Positions 9,588 through 17,150 of a stretch of DNA of 36,231 nucleotides are shown here, in pieces. The first letter of the stretch is position 1. Every line of letters starts with the position of its first letter. The translations under genes and the position numbers were made by a program. This DNA comes from Bacteroidales bacterium (GTDB taxonomy: Bacteria > Bacteroidota > Bacteroidia > Bacteroidales > F082). The notes below the pieces were generated by a model that searched no databases, was not told the DNA's origin, and saw only the letters and a program-made list of their open reading frames with translations. The DNA lies in assembly GCA_024400295.1 (NCBI GenBank), contig JAKSNA010000028.1:1-36231 (forward strand), read 5' to 3'.

Positions 9588-11292
9588 ATTGTCAAAGTAC
9601 AGAACATTGGTTATCAATGTGTTGATTGCGGCTGTGGCTGCATTGCTGTTTGTTCCTGGACTGGGAAGCGTTGAACTCTTCGACTGGGATGAGATAAATT
9701 TCGCGGAGTCAGCCCGTGAGATGATAGTGACGGGTGATTATCTCAATGTCCAGGTCAATTTCCAGTCGTTCTGGGAAAAGCCGCCGCTGTTCACATGGCT
9801 TCAGGTCTTAAGTATGAAAGCGTTCGGAATCAATGAGTTCGCCGCTCGTTTCCCGAATGCAATTGTCGGAATAATCACGTTGCTTTTGCTTTTTAACATC
9901 GGAAGGAAAAATTACAGCGAGCGTTTCGGATTTCTTTGGATGGGAATGTATCTCGTGTCATTCCTGTCGTTTTTCTATTTTAAATCAGGAATCATCGACC
10001 CGTGGTTTAACTTGTTCATTTTCACGGGAATATATTTCATGGCAAAATATTCCACCACTGATGAAAATGGGAAAAACAAAATGCTGTATGCTGTCATATC
10101 AGGAGCTTCCATAGGACTTGGGGTCATGACAAAAGGCCCGGTTGCTTTGCTCGTCTTTGGGTTGACATTTGTCATCTGGCTGTTATTCAACAAGTTCAGA
10201 TTGAACTTCAGATGGAAAGATGTCATCGTGTGGGTCTTGGTCTTTTGTGTTGTGGGAGGTTCATGGTTTGTCGTTTTAGCCCTGACCGGACATACATATA
10301 TAATAATGGAGTTCATAGATTACCAAATCCGTCTTTTCCAGATCGAAGACGCCGGTCATGGCGGATTCCCACTGTACCACTTCGTGATTTTGCTGTTCGG
10401 AATGATGCCGGCTTCCATTCTCGCGTTGCCATCTTTCGGATTGAGAATGACTGAAAATCCGGAAACAAAGAAGAAAGCATTGAGACTCAATATTATACAA
10501 AAAGAGAAAAGTGAATCGTTCAGAACAATCTTTACATGGATGCTCATAAGTTTCTGGGTCGTGTTGATACTTTTCTCGATTGTGAATACAAAAATCATAC
10601 ATTATTCTTCATTCTGCTATTTCCCATTGACATTCTTGGCGGCGTTTGCCGTTGAAAAAATGCTCTCAGGTGAGCTGAAACTGAGGAGATATCAAAGTGT
10701 CCTGCTTATAGTCATCGCGTCGCTGTGGGGGATAATTCTGACCGTCCTGACCATTTTCGACAGAATAAAAGAATATATTTATCCTTATGTAAATGACTCG
10801 TTTGCAATAGATTGTATGAGCGCGACATCAGAATGGGTCGGTTTTGAACCATTGGTTGGCATAATACTGATATTGTGTACGATTGTGTTTTGCGTTCTGT
10901 TTAGGAAGAAGCAAAATATTGCGAGGTTGTGCATACTTGGCGCGGGAAATCTGCTGTTCGTTTTCACGTTCATGCTAATGGTCGTCGGGGAAATTGAGAA
11001 ATACAGCCAGGCTTCAGCGGTGGAGTTTTTCGAGTCGAAGAAAGGGGAGGATTGCTATATTAAAACTTTTGGCTACTATAGCTATGCCCATTATTTTTAT
11101 TCGGACCGCCAACCTGAAAACAGATGCGATGACGAAAGTTTCCTGCTTCATGGCGACCTGGACAAACCGTGTTATTTCTCTGTGAAAAATTACCCGGATG
11201 ATATTGAAAATTTCAAGTCGAATGCCAAAGACGCAGATTTTCTGTATTCCAAGACCGGTTTCTCTTTCTTTGTCAGAATGCCAAGACAATAA
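9574..11292 (+). CDS. GT39/ArnT-like integral membrane glycosyltransferase
   Basis: A 572-residue polytopic membrane protein. The first periplasmic loop has the acidic FDWDEINFAESAREM motif and then FWEKPPLFTWLQ, both hallmarks of ArnT/PMT-type transferases that take sugars from polyprenyl phosphate. About ten to twelve hydrophobic segments follow, then a soluble C-terminal part after about residue 470. The frame is open upstream to 9526; the ATG at 9574 (MEKSELSK) is preferred because it overlaps gtrA by only 14 bp. The acceptor (lipid A, protein or glycan) cannot be deduced. Confidence 0.85.
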   Translation: MEKSELSKYRTLVINVLIAAVAALLFVPGLGSVELFDWDEINFAESAREMIVTGDYLNVQVNFQSFWEKPPLFTWLQVLSMKAFGINEFAARFPNAIVGIITLLLLFNIGRKNYSERFGFLWMGMYLVSFLSFFYFKSGIIDPWFNLFIFTGIYFMAKYSTTDENGKNKMLYAVISGASIGLGVMTKGPVALLVFGLTFVIWLLFNKFRLNFRWKDVIVWVLVFCVVGGSWFVVLALTGHTYIIMEFIDYQIRLFQIEDAGHGGFPLYHFVILLFGMMPASILALPSFGLRMTENPETKKKALRLNIIQKEKSESFRTIFTWMLISFWVVLILFSIVNTKIIHYSSFCYFPLTFLAAFAVEKMLSGELKLRRYQSVLLIVIASLWGIILTVLTIFDRIKEYIYPYVNDSFAIDCMSATSEWVGFEPLVGIILILCTIVFCVLFRKKQNIARLCILGAGNLLFVFTFMLMVVGEIEKYSQASAVEFFESKKGEDCYIKTFGYYSYAHYFYSDRQPENRCDDESFLLHGDLDKPCYFSVKNYPDDIENFKSNAKDADFLYSKTGFSFFVRMPRQ

Positions 11293-11409
11293 AAATTGTC
11301 AGATTTACATAAAACCGGATTAAAAAGTTAACCTTTTTTACATTTTCTTTCACAATCGTGAAAAGAATGTAAATAAAGTGTAAAAAACGTGAAATTTCCG
11401 TCATTTTAC

Positions 11410-11441
11410 TTGACACGACTGAAATCTTATAGGTAATTTTG
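11410..11441 (+). promoter_or_regulatory. -33/-7 promoter for the DUF2851 gene
   Basis: TTG at 11410-11412 and TAATTTTG at 11434-11441 are separated by 21 bp, a good Bacteroidota promoter. The ATG follows 19 bp downstream. The rest of the 168-bp gap before it shows no other feature. Confidence 0.65.
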
Positions 11442-11460
11442 TGGCATAAATTACCTTGAT

Positions 11461-12717
11461 ATGAAAGAAGATTTTTTGTACTACCTTTGGGAAAACAGGC
11501 TTTTGGACAAAAATATTGTCACATCTGACGGTGACGAGATACAGATCGTCAGTGTCGGGATGCGCAACCACGACTCGGGGCCTGATTTCCTTGATGCGAA
11601 AATCAGGATTGGCGACACTCTGTGGGCGGGACATGTGGAGATGCACGTCAATGCCAGCGACTGGTTCAAACACGGTCATCAGGATGACGGGGCGTATCAT
11701 AACGTGATACTTCATGTTGTGTATGTCAATGACAATGAACAGTTTGGCGTTCCCACGCTCGAAGTGATGGGACGCTTCGACGAGTCGATATACAGCAAAT
11801 ACAAGGCCTTTGTCAACTCGCAGCAGTGGGTGTCGTGCGGCAGACTGATTTCGGCGATCCAGCAGTTCACGTGGCTTTCGTGGCTTGAACGCGTGATAAT
11901 AGAACGGCTTGAAGATGAGGTTGCTGATGTGCACAGGAAACTCGTCGCAAACAATTATGACTGGGAGGAGACTGTCTATCAGCGCATTATGCGGAGCCTT
12001 GGGCTTAAGGTCAACAATGAGGCGTTCGAGTGGCTGTCGAGGCTCCTTCCGCTGAAGATCCTGCGGAAACATCTTGACAACCCGTTGCAGATAGAGGCGA
12101 TGTTCTTTGGCTGCGCCGGTTTCCTGGAACAGGACTTTACAGATGAGTATCCGCTTCTGCTCCAAAGAGAGTTCAAAGTGTTGAAATCGAAGTTCGACCT
12201 GACAACCATGTCCGCGTCATATTGGAAGTTCCTGCGGCTGAGACCGCCCAACTTCCCGACTATACGTATCGCGCAGATGGCGGCGATGGTGCGGTCGTGC
12301 GACAATCTACTGTCGAAGATATTGTCGATGAATGACATAGATGAAATCAGAGGTTTCTTCGATGTGGAAATCAATGATTATTGGACGACACATTTCCTGT
12401 TTGACAAGCCGTCGAAGAAGCATAAGAAGATGTTAGGCTCGACCGCGGTTGATATCCTGCTGATCAATGCCGTCGTGCCGGTGCTTTTCTGCTATGGCGC
12501 ATGTCACGACAATCAGACGATTAAGGACAGAAGTCTTGCTTTTCTGGAAGAGATAAAGCCGGAAGACAACCTCATTATCAGGAACTTCACGGAACTTGGC
12601 GTCAATGTGCGAAACGCGCAGCAGTCGCAGGCACTGCTGCATCTGTACAACCACTATTGCCGCCGCCGGCGCTGCTTGGAGTGCCGTGTCTTTAATGCGA
12701 TAATCAAAGGCTATTGA
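11461..12717 (+). CDS. DUF2851 family protein
   Basis: 418 residues matching the Bacteroidota-specific DUF2851 family, whose function is unknown. Recognisable stretches are EDFLYYLWENRLLD at the start, the NHDSGPDFLDAKI segment around residues 37-49, WAGHVEMHVNASDW, and HNVILHVVYVND. The C-terminal cysteine-rich CRRRRCLEC is also usual. The middle and C-terminal parts are mostly helical. It lacks a signal peptide and membrane segments, so it is probably cytosolic. The NHDSGPDF and GHVEMHV segments look like a possible metal-dependent active site, but I would not assign a reaction. Confidence 0.85.
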   Translation: MKEDFLYYLWENRLLDKNIVTSDGDEIQIVSVGMRNHDSGPDFLDAKIRIGDTLWAGHVEMHVNASDWFKHGHQDDGAYHNVILHVVYVNDNEQFGVPTLEVMGRFDESIYSKYKAFVNSQQWVSCGRLISAIQQFTWLSWLERVIIERLEDEVADVHRKLVANNYDWEETVYQRIMRSLGLKVNNEAFEWLSRLLPLKILRKHLDNPLQIEAMFFGCAGFLEQDFTDEYPLLLQREFKVLKSKFDLTTMSASYWKFLRLRPPNFPTIRIAQMAAMVRSCDNLLSKILSMNDIDEIRGFFDVEINDYWTTHFLFDKPSKKHKKMLGSTAVDILLINAVVPVLFCYGACHDNQTIKDRSLAFLEEIKPEDNLIIRNFTELGVNVRNAQQSQALLHLYNHYCRRRRCLECRVFNAIIKGY

Positions 12718-12790
12718 ACGGTTGGCAAGAACAATTTCTGAATGTTTGAAAAAAAATAAAAAAAATGATGCGTTGTGAGATAATTATGTT

Positions 12791-12798
12791 TATCTTTG
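12791..12798 (+). promoter_or_regulatory. -7 element for the coiled-coil/zapA genes
   Basis: TATCTTTG is a strong -7 match 34 bp before the ATG at 12833. A TTG at 12773-12775 is only 15 bp away, shorter than usual for a -33 element. Confidence 0.5.
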
Positions 12799-12832
12799 TA
12801 CCAAAATTCTAAGGCGAAACTGTTAACGTAAA

Positions 12833-13126
12833 ATGGCTGATTTAAGTGTACGACTTTCAGAAATCGAGTTGAAACTAAGAAAGCTGATTGCAATTAAAAG
12901 TCAGTTGGTTGAGGCTAACGGCGAGCTTGTTCGAAAGAATGGAGAGCTGATGGCAACCATCGATGCGCTTCAGACTGAGAACGCGGAATTGAGGGACAAA
13001 ATAAATAAAATTACAATTGTTAACGCACTCGGAAACGAGAACGAAATTGAAGAAAGTAGGCAGTTGATAAAGGCGTTGGTCAAAGAAATAGACCAGTGTG
13101 TGTCGATATTGAATGCTGAACAGTAA
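12833..13126 (+). CDS. Small coiled-coil protein upstream of ZapA
   Basis: 97 residues, strongly heptad-patterned from about residue 5 to 60 (LSEIELKLRKLI, ENAELRDKINKI), with no membrane segment or signal. A small coiled-coil gene is often found just ahead of zapA in Bacteroidota. It starts in its own promoter region and ends 12 bp before zapA, so the two are probably co-transcribed. A structural or cell-division-associated role is inferred only from this context. Confidence 0.75.
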   Translation: MADLSVRLSEIELKLRKLIAIKSQLVEANGELVRKNGELMATIDALQTENAELRDKINKITIVNALGNENEIEESRQLIKALVKEIDQCVSILNAEQ

Positions 13127-13138
13127 TATTAGGCGGAT

Positions 13139-13444
13139 ATGAGCGAGAGTAATGATGTAAAGGTGAATGTCGTCATAGCTGGTCGCAGCTACCGCTTGAA
13201 TGTTGACAAGACTGAAGAGGACAATGTGCGGAGAGCTGTTGGGATGATAAACGAGCGAGTGGAGGAATACAAGCGGGTATATTCAGATAAGGATTATCTG
13301 TCGTTGGTTTCGATGGTATGCATACAACTCGCGACGACCGTTGTCAAAAACGAAAACGATTCCGCATACAAGGAACAGTATCTTGACAAACAGCTTGACA
13401 CCATCAATGCACTGCTGACTGAAAACATAGATCTGTCTGTTTGA
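13139..13444 (+). CDS. zapA: ZapA-like cell division protein
   Basis: 101 residues with the ZapA pattern: an N-terminal beta region VNVVIAGRSYRLNV at residues 8-21, an EEDNVRRAVGMINERVEEY helix, then a long helix with DYLSLVSMVCIQLATTVV. ZapA binds and bundles FtsZ at the division ring. The gene is followed by the 6S-like RNA, echoing the zapA-ssrS neighbourhood of Proteobacteria. Confidence 0.85.
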   Translation: MSESNDVKVNVVIAGRSYRLNVDKTEEDNVRRAVGMINERVEEYKRVYSDKDYLSLVSMVCIQLATTVVKNENDSAYKEQYLDKQLDTINALLTENIDLSV

Positions 13445-13501
13445 CGCATGATTCGTAACCTATACAACTATAACAAAAAATTCCGGTTGACTCATGGGTA
13501 C

Positions 13502-13619
13502 AAAAACAGGCCTCAGCCCCGCGAGGGGAGCTTATACGCCAGTGGAAGTTTGCGTATCGTGGCAGCCATAAGCGTGATTTACAAGGGTTTACGATCCCTT
13601 TGAACAGGCAGGTCTTTTT
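13502..13619 (+). ncRNA. ssrS: 6S-like regulatory RNA candidate
   Basis: The 207-bp gap between zapA and rny holds a structured element. A closing stem pairs 13508-13513 with 13610-13615, and flanking A and U runs can extend it. An outer arm is GCTTAT/ATAAGC (13530-13535 with 13568-13573) with inner GCCA/TGGC (13538-13541 with 13560-13563). A hairpin lies on each side of the central open region (CCCC-GCGA-GGGG at 13517-13528; AAGGG/CCCTT at 13583-13600). A long arm, an open middle and a small 3'-side hairpin are the 6S RNA plan, and the run of T after 13615 can end transcription. 6S RNA binds RNA polymerase holoenzyme. The identity rests on shape and neighbourhood; exact ends are uncertain. 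Confidence 0.6.
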
Positions 13620-13651
13620 ATTTCTCGTCGAAGAGTAAAATTATTAAAAAA

Positions 13652-15214
13652 ATGGTTTTACTATTAGCAACAACAAACATTCTTATCACAGCGGGAGCCG
13701 TCGTCGTGGGCGGTGGCATCGGTGTGGTGCTCGCCACGACAGTCATGCGTGCAGCACTCACAAAGAAAAGCAACCAACTGCTTGAAGAAGCAAAGGAAAA
13801 AGGTGAGGTAATCAAGAAAGACAAGATCTTGCAGGCAAAGGAGAAGTTCCTCCAGATGAAGCAGGACTACGACAAGGAGACTAATGAGAAGAAACGTGAA
13901 TTCCAGAAGGTCGAGGCGAAGATCCAGCAGATGCAACAGCAGGCCAACCAACGCGCCGAGGAGCTTCAGCACAAAGCCAACGACCTCAAGAACCAACAAG
14001 ACAAACTCGCGGCGCAGCAGGAGAACCTTGCCAAACGTCAGACCGAGCTCGACAAGATGCACGAGGACCAGAAGAAAATCCTTGAGACCATCTCCGGCAT
14101 GACCGTCTCCGAAGCCAAGGAACAGCTTAAGGAAGCTGTCAAAGACGAGGCTAAGGCGGAAGCCATGGTACTCGCGAAGGAGATCATCGAAGAGGCGAAG
14201 ATGTCCGCAAATCAGGACGCCAAGAAAGTCATCCTTGAGACAATCCAGAGAACGGCGGCGGAACACGCAATCGAAAACACAGTGTCGGTATTCAACATTG
14301 AGAATGACGAGATTAAAGGCCGTATCATCGGTCGTGAAGGCCGTAACATCCGCGCCCTTGAGTCACTCACAGGCGTTGAGATCATCATCGATGACAGCCC
14401 TGACGCGATACTTCTCTCTGGCTTCGACCCGATCCGCCGTGAGATCGCACGACTCTCACTTCAGAAACTCGTTACGGATGGACGTATTCACCCTGCACGT
14501 ATCGAGGAAGTGGTGAAGAAAGTGGAGAAACAGGTTGAACAGGAAATCATAGAGACCGGTAAACGTACCGTCATCGACCTCGGCATCCACAACCTCGCTC
14601 CGGAACTCATCAGAATGATAGGCAGAATGAAATACCGCTCGTCATACGGACAGAACCTGCTGCAGCACTCAATCGAAGTGGCGCGGCTCAGCTCCACTAT
14701 GGCTGCTGAACTCGGTCTCAACCCGAAAGTGGCTAAACGCGCCGGTCTCCTTCACGATATAGGCAAGGTCGCCGAGAACGAGGAGGAGCTTCCGCACGCT
14801 ATCCTCGGCATGAAGACCGCTGAGAAATACAAGGAGAAAGCCGATGTGTGCAACGCTATTGGCGCCCACCACGACGAGATAGAGATGGAATCGCTCATCG
14901 CGCCTATCGTGCAGGTCTGCGACGCTATTTCAGGCGCACGCCCCGGCGCACGCCGCGAGGTCGTTGAGGCTTATATCCAGCGTCTGAACAAGCTCGAAGA
15001 GATGGCGCTGTCGTATCCGGGAGTCGTGAAGACATACGCAATCCAGGCGGGTCGTGAGCTTCGCGTCATCGTTGGCGCCGACAAGGTGAGCGACCAGGAG
15101 GCAGACAGCATCGCATACGACCTCTCGCGTCAGATCCAGACCGAGATGACGTATCCGGGTCAGATAAAGATCACCGTCATCAGGGAGACGAGGTCGGTGC
15201 AGTTCGCGAAATAG
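13652..15214 (+). CDS. rny: Ribonuclease Y
   Basis: 520 residues with the full RNase Y order: one N-terminal membrane helix (about 5-30), a long coiled coil (about 32-200), a KH domain containing [15 protein letters not shown] near residue 225, and an HD domain with HSIEVARL and the metal-binding LLHDIGKV. The ending [16 protein letters not shown] is typical. RNase Y is a membrane-bound endoribonuclease that starts mRNA decay. Codon use here is the GC-richer style of the core genome. Confidence 0.97.
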   Translation: MVLLLATTNILITAGAVVVGGGIGVVLATTVMRAALTKKSNQLLEEAKEKGEVIKKDKILQAKEKFLQMKQDYDKETNEKKREFQKVEAKIQQMQQQANQRAEELQHKANDLKNQQDKLAAQQENLAKRQTELDKMHEDQKKILETISGMTVSEAKEQLKEAVKDEAKAEAMVLAKEIIEEAKMSANQDAKKVILETIQRTAAEHAIENTVSVFNIENDEIKGRIIGREGRNIRALESLTGVEIIIDDSPDAILLSGFDPIRREIARLSLQKLVTDGRIHPARIEEVVKKVEKQVEQEIIETGKRTVIDLGIHNLAPELIRMIGRMKYRSSYGQNLLQHSIEVARLSSTMAAELGLNPKVAKRAGLLHDIGKVAENEEELPHAILGMKTAEKYKEKADVCNAIGAHHDEIEMESLIAPIVQVCDAISGARPGARREVVEAYIQRLNKLEEMALSYPGVVKTYAIQAGRELRVIVGADKVSDQEADSIAYDLSRQIQTEMTYPGQIKITVIRETRSVQFAK

Positions 15215-15236
15215 TCAACTCATTTGCAGATATTCG

Positions 15237-15272
15237 AGCCAGACTTTAAGTTTTTTAAGGTCTGGCTTTTTG
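15237..15272 (+). terminator. Intrinsic terminator of rny
   Basis: AGCCAGACTTT pairs with AAGGTCTGGCT (one mismatch) around a short T-rich loop and is followed by TTTTTG. It begins 23 bp after the rny stop and marks the end of the conserved chromosomal block. Confidence 0.85.
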
Positions 15273-15294
15273 TTATGAGAAAATATTTTTGATG

Positions 15295-15328
15295 TTGAAA
15301 CACACACTTATAAAAAATATTAACTTTG
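15295..15328 (+). promoter_or_regulatory. Promoter left over at the island's left edge
   Basis: TTG at 15295-15297 and TAACTTTG at 15321-15328 are spaced 23 bp apart. The only downstream coding sequence before 15735 is degraded, so this promoter probably belonged to a lost gene. The stretch 15329-15434 holds no recognisable feature. Confidence 0.45.
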
Positions 15329-15434
15329 CGGGTTGGATGTGAAAGCATCATTCTGTGGGTTTTGTTTTATAAATCTTTGAATATCAATTAAAGAGAGAAC
15401 GTGACACTTGCGAAGCCTTTGCAGATTTTGAACA

Positions 15435-15692
15435 TTGATAATATCCAAAGCATCTTCTATAGAGGAAGCGTTTTTCTATATCAACAAGACCATTGAAGGC
15501 AATTGGAGTCGTAATACGCTCAATGACAACATTCGGCACGACCTTTATTCGCACCCCGCAAAGGCCATCACCAATTTTGCCGAAAGGTTTCCTGTCGTGC
15601 AAGGGCAATTGGCGCAGGAGATGTTGAAGGACCCCTATTCGTTTGACTTCCTGACGATGAAGAGCGGGTATGACGAAAAATACATTCATTGA
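15435..15692 (+). pseudogene. Fragment of a DUF1016 (YhcG-type) PDDEXK nuclease
   Basis: From about 15468 the reading frame encodes FYINKTIEGNWSRNTL, then KAITNFAERFP and LAQEMLKDPYSFDFLT. These are the conserved middle segment of DUF1016/YhcG proteins (FYI.KTIE..WSRN.L ... KAITNF ... LA...LKDPY.FDFL). A full protein needs about 150 residues before and about 150 after this piece, including the nuclease domain. There is no ATG start and the frame stops just after the conserved segment. It is a decayed remnant of a gene usually found beside restriction systems. Confidence 0.75.
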
Positions 15693-15735
15693 CTTGTTTG
15701 CTGGGGGCGGTAAAGGAAGTGATTTTTTTAAGTGA
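15670..15735 (+). pseudogene. N-terminal stub of a C5 DNA methyltransferase
   Basis: Twenty-one codons starting with ATG read MTKNTFIDLFAGGGKG and end at TGA after a lysine. TFIDLFAGGG is motif I, the SAM-binding start of m5C methyltransferases. Nothing downstream continues the fold. It overlaps the DUF1016 remnant by 23 bp in another frame. It looks like the surviving start of an earlier methyltransferase lost when the present operon was inserted or rearranged. Confidence 0.6.
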
Positions 15736-15794
15736 ATTATAATTTGAAGCAGTTATGTCACGAAGAATCCTCTGGAAACGAGAAAATCTGAAAG

Positions 15795-15828
15795 TTTGTG
15801 TACATATCAAAAAAAATACGTATATTTG
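15795..15828 (+). promoter_or_regulatory. Promoter of the restriction-modification operon
   Basis: TTTG at 15795-15798 and TATATTTG at 15821-15828 are 22 bp apart, an excellent Bacteroidota promoter. It is the last good promoter before the methyltransferase at 16077. The predicted transcript has a leader of about 240 nt carrying a 53-codon frame. Confidence 0.65.
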
Positions 15829-15901
15829 CGGGTTATGGTTTTGGAAGAAAAAAACAGGTAGCAAAATTACAAGATGCTGATAATTAAATTATAAGGACTA
15901 T

Positions 15902-16063
15902 ATGCGACTGAAAAAAGTTGGGCAAACTCCCAGGAAAATATTGAATATTTCGCAAAGCGGGGTAAGTCGCAACCATACAGGTATACTTGAACGTGGCGGA
16001 TGGAATCCGTTATCTAAACCACGGGTGATGATAGCCTCTGGCCCAGATAACTTTCTGAACTGA
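15902..16063 (+). CDS. Possible 53-residue leader ORF of the R-M operon
   Basis: ATG to TGA encodes a basic 53-residue peptide that ends 13 bp before the methyltransferase ATG. I do not recognise a family. The segment ILNISQSGVSR slightly resembles the second half of a helix-turn-helix, but no first helix precedes it. It may be a small regulator, a translated leader or a meaningless frame. Position between promoter and methyltransferase is the only reason to list it. Confidence 0.3.
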   Translation: MRLKKVGQTPRKILNISQSGVSRNHTGILERGGWNPLSKPRVMIASGPDNFLN

Positions 16064-16076
16064 TAAAAGGGTGAAT

Positions 16077-17144
16077 ATGGAGAATGAAGTATTAAATATA
16101 AAACTTGGTTATAAAGCCATTGACTTTTTCTGTGGCGGCGGTGGTATGACCTGCGGTTTACGACAGGCAGGTATCAATGTTGTTGCAGGTGTGGATTTTG
16201 ACAAAGATGCCAAAGAAACATACGAGTTCAATAATCCAGGAACTGTATATGTTCAAACTGATATTAGAAATCTGAGAACCAACTACTTTGAACGCAATTT
16301 TGATATTCATCCTAATGACGATTCTTTAATTTTAGTTGGATGTAGTCCTTGCCAATTCTATAGCATTATCAATTCCGATAAAAACAAATCTTTGAAATCG
16401 AAAGATTTACTGCGGAATTTTGCTCGTTTTATTGACTACTATCGGCCGGGGTATGTTTTGGTGGAAAACGTTCCAGGCATAGAAACTAATAAAGATAGCA
16501 TTTTGCCATTTTTCTTGTCCGAACTTAAAGATAAATTACATTATAGGGTTGAGAAGAAAATCGTCAATATGAACGATTACGGCATTCCACAAAGTCGTCG
16601 GCGTTTTTCTTTAATTGCAACTCGTTTGGAAAATGTTGAAATTAAGTTTCCTGTGCAAAGCGAAAAGAAATTGACGGTGCGCGATGTTCTTGGGGAGAAA
16701 AACGGTTTTCCTAAAATACAAGCAGGTCATAAAGACGCAACAGAATTCAAACATACCGCTGCAGGATTAAGCCCAAAGGGATTGATGCGTATGCAGAAAA
16801 CCCGACACGATGGGGGCAGCAGATTGGATTGGGCTGATGATCAAGAATTGCAATTGAAATGTTTTGTTGACCACGACGACAGTTTTAAAGACACTTACGG
16901 ACGTATGTGGTGGGACAGACCTGCGCCGACCATTACGACAAAGTTTTTCAGCATTTCCAACGGTCGTTTCGGACATCCTGAAGAAGATAGGGCTATTTCT
17001 ATAAGAGAAGGTGCAACTATACAAACATTCCCCAGGGACTATGTTTTCAAGACAAACAGCATCGCCACTGCAGCCAAACTCATAGGCAATGCGGTGCCTT
17101 GCGAGTATGCAAGAAGATTGGGTGAAGTAATCATTAACGGATAG
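16077..17144 (+). CDS. C5-cytosine DNA methyltransferase 1 (LlaJI-type system)
   Basis: A 355-residue m5C methyltransferase. Motif I is FFCGGGGMTCGL at 17-28, motif IV is GCSPCQ with catalytic C92, motif VI is ENV at 130-132, motif VIII is QSRRR at 172-176, and motif X is IGNAVPCEYA near the C-terminus. The target-recognition part between VIII and IX covers about residues 195-300. A GTG two codons upstream is an alternative start; the ATG at 16077 is preferred. It transfers a methyl group from SAM to cytosine and protects host sites. It is the first gene of the island operon, 6 bp ahead of the GHKL ATPase. Confidence 0.92.
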   Translation: MENEVLNIKLGYKAIDFFCGGGGMTCGLRQAGINVVAGVDFDKDAKETYEFNNPGTVYVQTDIRNLRTNYFERNFDIHPNDDSLILVGCSPCQFYSIINSDKNKSLKSKDLLRNFARFIDYYRPGYVLVENVPGIETNKDSILPFFLSELKDKLHYRVEKKIVNMNDYGIPQSRRRFSLIATRLENVEIKFPVQSEKKLTVRDVLGEKNGFPKIQAGHKDATEFKHTAAGLSPKGLMRMQKTRHDGGSRLDWADDQELQLKCFVDHDDSFKDTYGRMWWDRPAPTITTKFFSISNGRFGHPEEDRAISIREGATIQTFPRDYVFKTNSIATAAKLIGNAVPCEYARRLGEVIING

Positions 17145-17150
17145 TAGGCA

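Noticed and set aside
11401..12165. Minus-strand frame of 254 codons opposite the DUF2851 gene
   Set aside because: The plus strand encodes a recognised conserved family with a proper promoter; the antisense frame has no domain.
13664..14266. Leucine-rich minus-strand frame opposite rny
   Set aside because: It is the antisense of the RNase Y coiled coil; Lys/Glu codons read as Leu/Phe on the other strand.
15435..15692. Intact small gene of 85 codons
   Set aside because: It starts only with TTG and matches just the middle of DUF1016, so it is treated as a pseudogene fragment.
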